A stretch of 64,000 bases of DNA from Candidatus Crickella equi (GTDB lineage: Bacteria; Bacillota; Clostridia; Peptostreptococcales; Anaerovoracaceae): the NCBI GenBank assembly GCA_018064755.1, contig JAGHUP010000020.1, positions 1-64,000 on the forward strand, read 5' to 3'. The first letter of the stretch is position 1, and every line of letters begins with the position of its first letter. The notes below the pieces were generated by a model. The model saw nothing but the letters and a program-made list of their open reading frames with translations. It ran no database searches and had not been told where the DNA came from. Shown here piece after piece: positions 7,809-17,341 of the stretch. Made by a program: the position numbers and the translations under genes.

Positions 7809-8695
7809 TACTTCTCCTTGGCGTAATATTTCATCAGCAGTACATCAGGATGATAGCTGAGCTTGGCCTTTCTGAGGCCTTCAAGGCCCATGTCTTCCTC
7901 TCGGTTGAAGTATTCAACACTAGGATGCTCCGAGGCAACCATTCTTGCAAACTCTCTGTTGACCATTGTATACGCGCCTTCAACATCAGGAAGCGCCTTC
8001 TCGAAATGCACATCTGCACATTCAGGGTCCAGCATTGTTCCTGCGGTGAAAGCAACAGGTTTACCATTCTGGTACAGCAGACCACCCATAAAACCGAGTT
8101 CATGGTAATTAGCAAACATCTCTGCTATAGCGATTGCCTCGGACTCTAGATCAGGATCACCTTTCTCCTTGTAGAACTCTGCAACGAATTCCTTGGCAGT
8201 TGCCATATTATCGTCGGTGATGCGAAGGAATTCCCAATCACCGTTTCTCTCGAATTTATTAATGTGGTTTCTCTTGGCGCTGAGTTTGCGACCTGCGAGA
8301 TTACAGAGCTTGTCAGCCGTATAGAGATAGTCCGCATTGTCGCGATCTTCCGTCAGTTCGAATCTATCGCCGTAGATAGGAAGGAACTCTTCCAGCATGC
8401 GATCTGTTAGGTCATGAATGATTGCTTTGCTGCCCTTGGCATGCGCATCCTCGATAATTGAATCAATAGCCTGACGCAAGTCGCCATGTCCCTTCGGATA
8501 AGAATAACTATCCCACTTTGGGTTGCCGACAATCAGCCTATCGCCAACTATGGCAATCATAGGCTCGTATTCGTGTCTCCACATATATAGATTGGCAAAA
8601 CTATAATCTGCATTGTGGCAGTTGCCGGCGCAGATTAGCTTGTCTATCATTTCCTTGTCATTAAGTTGTACGTCTCTCCACTCTATAGTACTCAT
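7808..8695 (-). CDS. DUF2156 protein (LPG-synthase C-terminal-like acyltransferase fold)
   Basis: A 295-residue soluble protein matching the DUF2156 domain, the aminoacyl-transfer domain of MprF-type lysylphosphatidylglycerol synthases, here without the membrane flippase part. Seen in the sequence are SFANLYMWRHEYEPM near the N-terminus, KLSAKRNHINKFERNGDWEF in the middle, and AFTAGTMLDPECADVHFEKA followed by MVNREFARMV. The last two are the conserved acceptor and tRNA-facing strands of the family. What it aminoacylates or acylates is unknown; stand-alone members are not established lipid modifiers. It is the first gene of the leftward thrH run. Confidence 0.85.
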   Translation of the reverse strand: MSTIEWRDVQLNDKEMIDKLICAGNCHNADYSFANLYMWRHEYEPMIAIVGDRLIVGNPKWDSYSYPKGHGDLRQAIDSIIEDAHAKGSKAIIHDLTDRMLEEFLPIYGDRFELTEDRDNADYLYTADKLCNLAGRKLSAKRNHINKFERNGDWEFLRITDDNMATAKEFVAEFYKEKGDPDLESEAIAIAEMFANYHELGFMGGLLYQNGKPVAFTAGTMLDPECADVHFEKALPDVEGAYTMVNREFARMVASEHPSVEYFNREEDMGLEGLRKAKLSYHPDVLLMKYYAKEK

Positions 8696-8821
8696 ATTTG
8701 TGCCTCTCTAATTAATATAATATACCTATCGATTCTTGATTTCTAGACCTTGAGGCGGTATCATTAGCGTGTATGAAATGACTCGTCAAAATGGCGATTA
8801 ATAATAGGAAGGAGCATTCTT

Positions 8822-9016
8822 ATGATTACTAAGGATATGATTATTGGAGAAGTTATTCAGGAGCATCCTGAGCTGGTGCGTACATTCTTCGCTAACGGCA
8901 TGATGTGCATCGGTTGTCCTTCATCACAGGGCGAGTCCATCGAGGCAGCATCCCAGGTTCACGGACTGGACGCTGACGAACTCGTAGCAGCACTGAACGA
9001 GGCTCTCGAAGGCTAA
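8822..9016 (+). CDS. DUF1858 small redox-disulfide domain protein
   Basis: A 64-residue protein of the DUF1858 family (hybrid-cluster-protein-associated redox disulfide domain). It starts MITKDMIIGEVIQEHPE and carries the signature FFANGMMCIGCPSSQGESIE, with a CxxC pair at residues ~30-33. GGAAGGAG precedes the ATG. Members are small cytosolic proteins linked to metal or nitrosative-stress redox chemistry in anaerobes. No hybrid cluster protein is present here. The gene stands alone between a divergent start and a terminator. Confidence 0.88.
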   Translation: MITKDMIIGEVIQEHPELVRTFFANGMMCIGCPSSQGESIEAASQVHGLDADELVAALNEALEG

Positions 9017-9030
9017 CGAACAATACAAAT

Positions 9031-9078
9031 AAAGAGAGGCGATTGCTATGCAACCTGCTATGCAACCGCCTCTTTTGT
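9031..9078. terminator. Bidirectional terminator
   Basis: AAAGAGAGGCGATTGC pairs imperfectly with GCAACCGCCTCTTTT, with a TATGCAACC repeat in the loop. It lies between the DUF1858 gene and the converging ABC transporter gene. Confidence 0.75.
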
Positions 9079-9084
9079 TTTGTC

Positions 9085-12000
9085 TTATTCAGTTCTCAGT
9101 GCGACAACCGGATCTTTCTTAGCAGCCATTCCCGATGGAATGAGGCCTGCGATGAATGTCAGGAAGATACTGATGAGAACCAGTATGATTGCTCCACCGA
9201 TTGGAAGAACGGCTTTGAGTGCTGCGATATTGGTCAGGTGAATCAATATCGCATTAATTGGTATCAGGAGTAACAAGCTCACTCCGATTCCGATGAGACC
9301 GGCGCAAAGTCCAACGATTACTGTCTCTGCATTGAAGATGCGAGAGATATCCTTCTTGGATGCGCCGATAGCACGGAGGATTCCGATTTCTTTAGTTCTT
9401 TCGAGAACTGAGATATAAGTGATAACTCCAATCATTATTGAAGATACAATCAGTGAAATTGCAACGAATGCAATGAGTACATAGCTGACTGCGTTAGTAA
9501 TCTTCTTAACTGACTTCAGGAGAACTCCTGTGATATCTGTGTAGCTGATGACCTTCTCATCTTCTTTGGCAGCTTCCATATCATCGTTATAGCTATCGAT
9601 GAAGTCCATGAATTTCTCCTTAGATTCGAAATCACTCATGTAGTATGAGATGGAATATGGCTTCTCAATGTCTGCGTAGCCGAGTTTTCTAAGGTTCTCG
9701 TCACAGCTTGCGTCCTGTCCACTGGATGAGTAGGACATAATCAGTCTTGTCAGAGCTTCTTCGTCCATGGACATTGAGAATGCACTTGCGATACCGGCTG
9801 GGTCAACATTGAACATGCTGCCCATGTCTTGAGCTACCTTAGCCATTGCAGCAGGTACATTCTGTGCAGTCTTCTGAAGAGCAATACCTTCAGCGTATGC
9901 AGCAACTTTGTTTACAGTGCTTTCCTCTTGCATGAAGTCCTGAGTAATCTTACCGAGTGTAGCGGATACAGTCTGTATATCGCCACTTGGGGCAGCTTTT
10001 TTGAATGCCATACAGAGGTCTTTGCTAACCCCGTTAATGATAGCTGCATGTTCGCTAGTATCAACACATTCAGCCAGAGCTTTATCAACCACTGCATCTG
10101 TTACTGTAACATTGCCGCCACTTGAACCATTCTGAACAATCTTACCAATGATGGCCTGAGCCTGTGTTCCAACGCCTGCCATTACAGTCTTAATAGTATT
10201 GCTAGGATCTGCATCTCCGAGAGCAGCCTGGGCATTGTCAATAATTGACTGCTTGATAGTATCTGGGTTCATATCACCGCCCATTGCCTTGGCAAGCTTG
10301 TTCTTGTCAATGCTAATCATATCGCCAAATCCCAATCCAGCGTCGCTACCATCCTTGAGTTCCTTGAATGTTTTGCCACTGAATACGTCAGTCTTCTCAT
10401 GAAGTTTCTGCTGTTTAACAATGTCAGACTGACCGGCAACTTCGATGACATGCTGAGTCAGTGATGGGAGATATCCAACACCAAACTTGCTAGTTCCGGA
10501 AGTGTTGTCTTTGTTAGGAATTGCGATACATGTAATGTGAATCTTCTCGCTGTTCTTAACGAGGTTCTTCATATAGTCATCGTCATCCGACATATCTTCC
10601 CATACATCATAGCCACTGTTGTATTTATACTTAGCAGAATTAGGAACGAGCGAGTACTCGAGTTCGAGGAGCTCATCCATAGTCCACTTGCCAGGCTCTT
10701 CTTTAACTTTGACTTCTTCTCCGCTCATAATTTTTTCAATCATATCCTTCATCTTTTCAGGATCCTTGAGACCGAGAGAGTAAGCAAAGTAGTCACTCAT
10801 TGAATTTTCACTTTCAAGAACCAGTACCATCTCGTTGTACTTAGTAGGCCACTTGCCCTTAACAACTGTGTACTGATCCTTCTGCATCTGCTCGTTATCT
10901 ACGAGTTCGAAGAATGTATCCGAGTTGGAGAACGATAATGCAGTCTGCTGCATACCATTCATATATGAGCTAACAATCTGGCTAGGATTTACCTGAGTTA
11001 CTCCGTACTTCAGGCTGCTAGAGTAGAGCTGTGGCTTGATACCGTAGCTGTACTGAATTGAGCTGAAGCAATCTTTAAGCTCACTGTCTTCCTTGCTAAT
11101 AACTTCCTTGTTGAAGGATTTCAGGTCGTTGGTTCCGATGCTCGCGAACATCTGGGTCATAACCTGCTGTTCTTTGATCTTGCCAGAAGTATTGTTCTTG
11201 TCGTCCTTTACAGCGTCGGTGAAAGCTCCGAGCATTGCTGTCATATCTGCTTTCTCTGAGTTGAGAGTCAGAGGGTATGAGGTGAGCGTATCTGTTTCCA
11301 TCCTGTCGATGTAGTTCTGGAATCCGCTGGATACGGACAAAATCAGAGCGATTCCGATGATGCCGATGCTTCCGGCGAATGCAGTCAGGAGCGTACGTGC
11401 CTTCTTAGTCTTCAAGTTGTTGAATGAAAGCTGAAGAGCAGTTCTGAACGACATTGACTTATTCTTGAACTTCTCATGACTCTCGGTGTCCTTGGTAACT
11501 GGTACATAAGGATTAGAGTCGCCTACAACTTTACCGTCGGACAGATTAACAATTCTTGTTGAATATTCCTTGGCCAGGTCTGGGTTATGTGTAACCATAA
11601 CAACCAGTCTGTTGCTGGCAACATTCTTAAGAATAGCCATAATCTGCTCACTTGTTTCAGTATCGAGCGCGCCCGTAGGCTCGTCGGCGAGCAGGATGTC
11701 AGGATTGTTAATCAGCGCTCTTGCAATAGCAACTCTCTGCATCTGTCCACCGGACATCTGAGCAGGCTTCTTGTGTAGCTGATCTCCAAGTCCGACTTCT
11801 TCGAGTGCTGCGATGGCGCGCTCGCGTCTTTCCTCCGGAGATACACCAGACAAAGTCAATGCTAACTCAACATTGGACAGAACGGTCTGATGAGGAATCA
11901 GATTGTAACTCTGAAATACGAATCCAATAGAATGATTTCTATATGCATCCCAATCAGCATCCTTGTACTCCTTGGTACTGATGCCGTTGATAATCAGGTC

Positions 12001-12180
12001 GCCGGATGTGTACTGATCAAGTCCACCCATGATATTCAGCAGGGTGGTCTTACCACAACCAGACTGTCCGAGAATGCTGACAAATTCGCTCTCTCGGAAG
12101 GCCAAGTCAACACCGCGTAGTGCGTGTACACTTTCGCCGCCTGTTTCATATACTTTCGTTATATTCTTTAATTCAAGCAT
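9085..12180 (-). CDS. Fused ABC transporter, ATPase plus FtsX/MacB-type permease
   Basis: A 1031-residue single-chain ABC protein. The N-terminal ATPase (residues 1-225) has Walker A GQSGCGKT at 38-45, the signature MSGGQMQRVAIARAL from ~142, Walker B ILLADEP at 162-168 and the H-loop VMVTHNPD at ~194-201. It resembles the LolD/MacB class. A TM helix lies at about 262-285, then ~600 residues of extracellular region, then three TM helices in an FtsX core near the C-terminus (IGVITYISVLERTKEIGILR before the second). This layout is MacB-like, but Firmicutes members export peptides or sense envelope stress rather than act with TolC. No accessory regulator or partner adjoins it, and the substrate is unknown. 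Confidence 0.88.
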   Translation of the reverse strand: MLELKNITKVYETGGESVHALRGVDLAFRESEFVSILGQSGCGKTTLLNIMGGLDQYTSGDLIINGISTKEYKDADWDAYRNHSIGFVFQSYNLIPHQTVLSNVELALTLSGVSPEERRERAIAALEEVGLGDQLHKKPAQMSGGQMQRVAIARALINNPDILLADEPTGALDTETSEQIMAILKNVASNRLVVMVTHNPDLAKEYSTRIVNLSDGKVVGDSNPYVPVTKDTESHEKFKNKSMSFRTALQLSFNNLKTKKARTLLTAFAGSIGIIGIALILSVSSGFQNYIDRMETDTLTSYPLTLNSEKADMTAMLGAFTDAVKDDKNNTSGKIKEQQVMTQMFASIGTNDLKSFNKEVISKEDSELKDCFSSIQYSYGIKPQLYSSSLKYGVTQVNPSQIVSSYMNGMQQTALSFSNSDTFFELVDNEQMQKDQYTVVKGKWPTKYNEMVLVLESENSMSDYFAYSLGLKDPEKMKDMIEKIMSGEEVKVKEEPGKWTMDELLELEYSLVPNSAKYKYNSGYDVWEDMSDDDDYMKNLVKNSEKIHITCIAIPNKDNTSGTSKFGVGYLPSLTQHVIEVAGQSDIVKQQKLHEKTDVFSGKTFKELKDGSDAGLGFGDMISIDKNKLAKAMGGDMNPDTIKQSIIDNAQAALGDADPSNTIKTVMAGVGTQAQAIIGKIVQNGSSGGNVTVTDAVVDKALAECVDTSEHAAIINGVSKDLCMAFKKAAPSGDIQTVSATLGKITQDFMQEESTVNKVAAYAEGIALQKTAQNVPAAMAKVAQDMGSMFNVDPAGIASAFSMSMDEEALTRLIMSYSSSGQDASCDENLRKLGYADIEKPYSISYYMSDFESKEKFMDFIDSYNDDMEAAKEDEKVISYTDITGVLLKSVKKITNAVSYVLIAFVAISLIVSSIMIGVITYISVLERTKEIGILRAIGASKKDISRIFNAETVIVGLCAGLIGIGVSLLLLIPINAILIHLTNIAALKAVLPIGGAIILVLISIFLTFIAGLIPSGMAAKKDPVVALRTE

Positions 12181-12325
12181 AATGTTTTATCCTTTCAATA
12201 TACATCGTATTCTACACCTTTTTTGACAGAATTTGAACAGTATAGAATGTGTAGATTGGTTCACAATTGAGGCAATAAGTGTTAGAATTACTTCAATGCG
12301 TTTTGACGCGATAGAAAGGAACGAC

Positions 12326-14116
12326 ATGAGTCAAGATTATAATGATATTTGGAAATTAAATAAGAATGGCAAGCTATATTGCCCAATTCCCGAGAACGTA
12401 AGAACCCCTTGGTTCAGTAAGACGGGAGGCCTGCCAACAACTTTAGAATATTTCAGTGGCACCATGTATGAGAAGGTAGAATCCGTAGCTAAAAGAAAGC
12501 CTAACGGAATCGCAATGACCTTCATGGGCAAGAACATTACATATAAGCGTCTCATCGAAGAAATCAACAAGTGTGCAAGATCACTGAAGGTACTCGGCGT
12601 TCGCGAAGATGACAGAATTACCATCGCAATGCCTAACTGCCCTCAGGCCATCTATATGCTCTACGCAACCAACCTCATCGGTGCAGTTGCTAATATGATC
12701 CATCCTCTCTCTGCAGAGAAGGAAATAGAGAACTATCTGAATATGTCACATAGCGTAATGGTTGTTACGCTCGACCAGTTCTATCACAAGATTGAGGCAA
12801 TACGTGCTAACACAGAGGTTAAGCAGGTAATTATTGCTCGCGTTAAGGACGCTCTGTCCAGACCTATCAAAGTGGGTTATATGCTGACAGAGGGTCGTAA
12901 GATTGAGAGAATCCCATCAAGCGCACCGGTCTTCCAGTGGCCAGATTTTATGAAGCTGGGTAAGCACTGCTACTATGACTATAAGATTAAGCGTGGAAAT
13001 CATGATGTTGCGGTTATCCTGTATTCTGGCGGTACTACAGGAACTACCAAGGGAATTGAACTGACTAATTTTAACTTCAACGCCCTGTCCGAGCAGGTTA
13101 TCGCAGCCAATCCTATGTTCAGAGAAGGCGATAGAGTGCTGGCAGCAATGCCACTGTTCCACGGATTTGGTCTGGGAGTATGCATTCATACCTTCCTGTC
13201 AATGGGAGGAAGATGCGTGCTGGTTCCAAGGTTCACACCTAAGAGCTATGCCAAGCTGATTACCAAGCATAAGTGCAATTTCGTTGCAGGCGTACCGACT
13301 CTATATGAAGCGTTGTTAAGACTCCCTTCGATGAAGGGTGCAGATCTGTCATGCCTCAAGGGGGTATTTTCTGGTGGAGATTCACTTAGTATTGAGCTCA
13401 AGAAGAAATTTGACAAATTCCTCTACGATCATGGTGCAATGATTCAGGTTCGTGAGGGTTATGGAACAACAGAGACAGTAACCGCAAGTTGCCTGACTCC
13501 ACCTACGATGTACAAGGAAGGAAGTATCGGAATTCCATTCGCAGATATGTACTTTAAGATTGTCGAGCCGGGAACTGACAAGGAACTGCCTTATAATGAA
13601 GAGGGTGAGATCCTGATGGCTGGTCCAACAGTAATGAAGGATTATCTGGATATGCCAGAGGAGACAGCAGACACAATCAGGGTTCATGAGGATGGACTCA
13701 GATGGGTATACACAGGCGACCTCGGAACAATGGACGAAGATGGATTTATCCATTTCCGCGGCAGAGCCAAGAGAATGATAGTTTCGTCAGGATACAACAT
13801 CTATCCGACACAAATTGAGAACATCTTCGATGCTCATGACAAGGTTCATATGAGCTGTGCTATCGGTGTACCAGACGATTACAAAATGGAACGCGTTAAG
13901 GTGTTCGTAATGCTTAAAGATGGTGTTAAGCCAAGTGATGCAGTTAAAGAAGAACTGCTGGCTTACGCAAGAAAACATATTGCGAAGTACGCAATGCCTC
14001 GCGAGATCGAGTTCAGAGATGAACTGCCTAAGACTTTGGTCGGCAAGGTAGCCTACAGAGTGCTCGAAGAAGAGGAGGCAGCCAAGCGCAAGGAGGCTAA
14101 GAATGGCAAGAAATAG
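12326..14116 (+). CDS. AMP-forming acyl-CoA synthetase (acyl-CoA/fatty acid ligase family)
   Basis: ATG at 12326, 5 bases after GAAAGGA, is preferred over an upstream in-frame ATG at 12233 without a ribosome site; this gives 596 aa. ANL-superfamily motifs are clear: the P-loop YSGGTTGTTKGIE near residues 232-244, VREGYGTTET near 373, YTGDLG near 461, and the C-terminal catalytic Lys region LPKTLVGKVAYRVL near 570. It activates a carboxylic acid to the acyl-adenylate and CoA thioester; chain length is not readable. It heads an overlapping three-gene operon with an E2-like acyltransferase and an SLC13-type permease. The operon suggests uptake or export of an acid and transfer of its acyl group (inference). 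Confidence 0.87.
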   Translation: MSQDYNDIWKLNKNGKLYCPIPENVRTPWFSKTGGLPTTLEYFSGTMYEKVESVAKRKPNGIAMTFMGKNITYKRLIEEINKCARSLKVLGVREDDRITIAMPNCPQAIYMLYATNLIGAVANMIHPLSAEKEIENYLNMSHSVMVVTLDQFYHKIEAIRANTEVKQVIIARVKDALSRPIKVGYMLTEGRKIERIPSSAPVFQWPDFMKLGKHCYYDYKIKRGNHDVAVILYSGGTTGTTKGIELTNFNFNALSEQVIAANPMFREGDRVLAAMPLFHGFGLGVCIHTFLSMGGRCVLVPRFTPKSYAKLITKHKCNFVAGVPTLYEALLRLPSMKGADLSCLKGVFSGGDSLSIELKKKFDKFLYDHGAMIQVREGYGTTETVTASCLTPPTMYKEGSIGIPFADMYFKIVEPGTDKELPYNEEGEILMAGPTVMKDYLDMPEETADTIRVHEDGLRWVYTGDLGTMDEDGFIHFRGRAKRMIVSSGYNIYPTQIENIFDAHDKVHMSCAIGVPDDYKMERVKVFVMLKDGVKPSDAVKEELLAYARKHIAKYAMPREIEFRDELPKTLVGKVAYRVLEEEEAAKRKEAKNGKK

Positions 14117-14975
14117 AAGATGGGGAGATCGTAAGGATGGCAAGCTCATTCGTGATCTGGATTCGCTCCATTATATAACTGGTATCATTTATCCAAATCG
14201 TTGCGATAATGAGGCCTATATTGGCGAGGTAATCGACCTAACCAATATCAATGAATATCTGGCCAAGAAGAATTATGAGGGAATTGAGTACAAGTACAAT
14301 CTCTTCCAAGTAGTTGTTACGGCATTAATGAAGATGATTACACTCAGACCTAAGATGAACAGATTCATTGTTAACGGTAATTTCTACCAGAGGAATGAGG
14401 TTAGCTCATCATTCGTAGTTAAGAAGAAGTTCGCTGACCACGGAGCAGAGTCGTTGGCGTTTATTCACTCCAAGGAAAGCGATACTATTGATACAATTCA
14501 TCAGACTATTTACGATCAGGTATCATTCTGCAAGAGTGAGAAGAATACAGATAGCTCAACAGAGAGCATGGATATTCTGAATAAGATTCCAAGAGCTCTG
14601 TCCAAGACAGCAATCCATGCAATTATGCTGATGGACAAGCATGGAGTTGTTCCAAAATCACTGATTGAAACAGATCCATATTATTCCAGTTGTGTTATCA
14701 GCAACCTTGGATCTATCAAGATGAAGAGCGGATATCATCATCTTACTAACTGGGGAACTTGCTCCATGATTACCTTGATTGGAGAGATTAAGGATCGTCC
14801 ATTCTACAATGAAGATGGAACTTATGAGATGAAGCCGAGCGTAGACATCGGTATCACTATAGATGAGAGACTCGCAGACGGTTATTACTATGCCAAGTCA
14901 ATGAGACTCTTCCGCAAATTAATGGAAAATCCAGAACTGTTGGAGAAACCACTTGGAGAAGAAATCGAGTACTAA
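14103..14975 (+). CDS. 2-oxoacid dehydrogenase E2-like acyltransferase domain protein, catalytic His replaced
   Basis: The 290 residues match only the catalytic (CAT-fold) domain of E2 acyltransferases. There is no lipoyl or E1-binding domain and no E1/E3 gene nearby. The region SNLGSIKMKSGYHHLTNWGT and the near-terminal GITIDERLADGYYYAKSM align with the family's HRxxDG active-site block. Here the catalytic His position is Glu (DERLADG). Either the catalytic base has changed or the domain is non-catalytic. It overlaps the upstream ligase by 14 bases, so translational coupling is likely. A role as partner or acyl acceptor enzyme of the CoA ligase is inference. Confidence 0.75.
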   Translation: MARNRRWGDRKDGKLIRDLDSLHYITGIIYPNRCDNEAYIGEVIDLTNINEYLAKKNYEGIEYKYNLFQVVVTALMKMITLRPKMNRFIVNGNFYQRNEVSSSFVVKKKFADHGAESLAFIHSKESDTIDTIHQTIYDQVSFCKSEKNTDSSTESMDILNKIPRALSKTAIHAIMLMDKHGVVPKSLIETDPYYSSCVISNLGSIKMKSGYHHLTNWGTCSMITLIGEIKDRPFYNEDGTYEMKPSVDIGITIDERLADGYYYAKSMRLFRKLMENPELLEKPLGEEIEY

Positions 14976-16107
14976 GTCTAAAGGAAGAATAGCAGAGTTC
15001 GTTAAGAAGGAACCGGTGACTACAGTATCCGGTGTGCTTGCGCTAGCGTCGATGTTTGTTGTTAGACCGGACGCTGAATATCTTGGATATATTCATTGGT
15101 CAACACTTAGCATACTGCTGTCGCTGATGCTCATTACTTCAGGGCTCAAGGCTTTGGGAGTGTTCAAAGCCATCGGCCGCAGGATGTTACACCGCGCAAC
15201 CTCGCCACGTAGCATCGTTATGATTCTGGTAGGGCTATGCTATGTTATGGCACCATTCATCACCAATGATGTTTGCTTGATTACTTTCGTGCCGTTTGCA
15301 ATCTACATTCTTGAGATAGCAGGTCTACGCCAGTACATCATTCCGACTTTGGCACTGCAGACAGTGGCGGCTCACATGGGAAGTTCGATTTCGCCTGTGG
15401 GGAATCCTCACAATCTATATCTCTATGGGTTGTCAGGACTTTCTACTGGTGAATTTATCGCACATATGTCGCCATACTTCATTGCATCAGGCGTACTGCT
15501 CGCACTTTCAGTACTAGTGATAACGAGGAACAACAAGAAATTGTCCTTCACCAAGACTCATATGATTGGCGGACATATCAAGAAGAAGAATCGCAGCACT
15601 ATCATTTTGTATGGAATACTCTTCCTCCTGTGCGTACTTGCGGTAATGAAGATTGTTAACTATTACATCGCACTTGCAATTGTTGTTATGTCAATCTTCA
15701 TTCTGGACAGAAGAAACTTCAAGAATCCGGATTACTGTCTGTTATTTACATTCGCATTCCTGTTCATTTTCGTAGGCAACATAGGAAGAATTGAGGTTAT
15801 TCAGAATTTCCTCGAAGGTATCGTTGGTGGAAACGAAGTTGTGGCATCTGTTCTTGCCAGCCAGGTTATTAGTAACGTGCCGGCATCAATACTGCTGCCG
15901 AACTTTACGGATCAGTATATGCTAGTCTGCATAGGCACAGATATCGGAGGGCTTGGAACATTGATCGCCTCGATGGCCAACTTGATTTCTTTCAAGCAGT
16001 ATTCGAGACTTGAATACTCACACATCGGTAAATATATCGTAGAGTTTACAATCATTTCGATACTGTTCGTCGTTCCGCTCACGGGAATCGCATTAGTATT
16101 AGGATAA
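14953..16107 (+). CDS. SLC13/ArsB-type anion permease
   Basis: The 384-residue integral membrane protein has about 10 TM helices. It matches the citrate/arsenite-permease (ion transporter) clan: APFITNDVCLITFVPFAIYI, then AHMGSSISPVGNPHNLYLYG, the conserved two-hairpin substrate-binding pattern (ND...F and SxxxPxGNPxN). The TTG start overlaps the previous gene by 23 bases and has TTGGAG 8 bases before it; no better start exists. Substrates in the family range from dicarboxylates to arsenite and sulfate. The operon with a CoA ligase argues for an organic acid (inference). Confidence 0.82.
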   Translation: MEKKSSTKSKGRIAEFVKKEPVTTVSGVLALASMFVVRPDAEYLGYIHWSTLSILLSLMLITSGLKALGVFKAIGRRMLHRATSPRSIVMILVGLCYVMAPFITNDVCLITFVPFAIYILEIAGLRQYIIPTLALQTVAAHMGSSISPVGNPHNLYLYGLSGLSTGEFIAHMSPYFIASGVLLALSVLVITRNNKKLSFTKTHMIGGHIKKKNRSTIILYGILFLLCVLAVMKIVNYYIALAIVVMSIFILDRRNFKNPDYCLLFTFAFLFIFVGNIGRIEVIQNFLEGIVGGNEVVASVLASQVISNVPASILLPNFTDQYMLVCIGTDIGGLGTLIASMANLISFKQYSRLEYSHIGKYIVEFTIISILFVVPLTGIALVLG

Positions 16108-16111
16108 TAAA

Positions 16112-16143
16112 AAAGCTTTGCCAATTCGGCAAAGCTTTATTCT
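16112..16143. terminator. Bidirectional terminator
   Basis: AAAGCTTTGCC and GGCAAAGCTTT form a perfect 11-bp stem with an AATTC loop, flanked by A and T runs. It lies between the SLC13 permease and the convergent MtnA-like gene. Confidence 0.85.
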
Positions 16144-17199
16144 TTATACGGTTATCTCTCCCTCGATAGGTTTATATTTGTTCAGTTCAAATGGGGAGAA
16201 CATTCCTTGGTCGGTAGCCACACCTGTGACAAGTTCCGGTGGCGTGATGTCGAACGCAGGGTAGTAACCCTTGACGTTCTGGTTAGCCGTTGGCGTTCCC
16301 ATTGCCTGAAGAACGAAGTCAGGGTCTCTGAATTCAATCTTAACTGTATCAATAGTCTCGTGACCGAAGTCCGGTGCGCCAGTTGCGTAATAAGGAATGC
16401 CGTGGTACTTGGCTGCAATTGCAATCTGGTAAGTTCCTACCTTATTAACAACGTGACCGTCTCCACAGATTACATCGGCTGCAGAAGTGAAGACATCAAC
16501 GCCTTCGTTCTTCATAACAGCTGCCGGCATATTGTCTGTGATGACAGTTACATCATATCCCATATCGTGACATACGGTTGCTGTCAGTCTTGATCCCTGA
16601 AAATAAGGTCTTGTCTCTGGGCAGAACAGCTTCAATTCCTTACCCTGGAGACTTGCCTCCTTGAGCATCTGTCCAACTATTGTCTCTGCAAAGCACTGCG
16701 TCATTATTGTTCCGTGTGACGGGAACTTCTCAACCAGATATTTTGCTACCTGACCGATTCTGTAATATCTTCTATCGTTCTGCTCAATTGCACAATCTCT
16801 TACATCCAGCGATGCATCAGCTTTGCCTGCGTCTAAAGCCGCCTTGGCTGCGTCGAGACATCCCGACACAACGCCTTGCATTCTTTTGGTAGTAGTAGGA
16901 CGTGCGTGTGAGATAGTGTATGCGGCTTGTCGCAAGTGCTCGAGCTGAGCTGCTGCTTTTTGGCCTCGGCATTCATATGCGGCAAGAGCCATTCCCATTG
17001 CGGCAGCAACATATGGGCCGGCACTCTGAGTTACCATATCCGTGATAGCTTGTGCAACTTCCTGGTGAGACTTGCATACGACGAATTTAACTTCAATAGG
17101 GTAGATACGGCGGTCGAGGATACGGACTTCGCCGTTCTCGTACCAAGCAATATTGTCGTATTGGAGCATCCACGCCAGATCTTTATCTTGTCTTTCCAT
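16144..17199 (-). CDS. MtnA-like sugar-phosphate isomerase (eIF2B-alpha/beta/delta family), divergent
   Basis: The ATG at 17199, 8 bases after GAAAGG, is preferred over the GTG at 17208 (351 aa). The eIF2B-like fold is recognisable from GPYVAAAMGMALAAY, FCPETRPYFQGSRLTA and DVICGDGHVVNKVGTYQIAI. Known methylthioribose-1-phosphate isomerases use a Cys in TxCNTG and an Asp in GADR. Here the Cys is kept (IMTQCFAETIVG) but the GADR Asp region reads SAADVICGDG. No other methionine-salvage gene is adjacent, so the substrate may instead be another 1-phosphosugar such as 5-deoxyribose-1-P or ribose-1,5-bisphosphate (inference). It is monocistronic and divergent from the CobW pair. Confidence 0.7.
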   Translation of the reverse strand: MERQDKDLAWMLQYDNIAWYENGEVRILDRRIYPIEVKFVVCKSHQEVAQAITDMVTQSAGPYVAAAMGMALAAYECRGQKAAAQLEHLRQAAYTISHARPTTTKRMQGVVSGCLDAAKAALDAGKADASLDVRDCAIEQNDRRYYRIGQVAKYLVEKFPSHGTIMTQCFAETIVGQMLKEASLQGKELKLFCPETRPYFQGSRLTATVCHDMGYDVTVITDNMPAAVMKNEGVDVFTSAADVICGDGHVVNKVGTYQIAIAAKYHGIPYYATGAPDFGHETIDTVKIEFRDPDFVLQAMGTPTANQNVKGYYPAFDITPPELVTGVATDQGMFSPFELNKYKPIEGEITV

Positions 17200-17341
17200 A
17201 ATAATCACCTTTCTACGCTACTATTATAAATGAATTCATTGAAAATTAATACAAGATTTGGGCGAATTGGTGATACAATATACTATGTATAGATATATAG
17301 GCGTATTTGACGCGCCTTGAAATAGAAAGAAGGTATAATGA

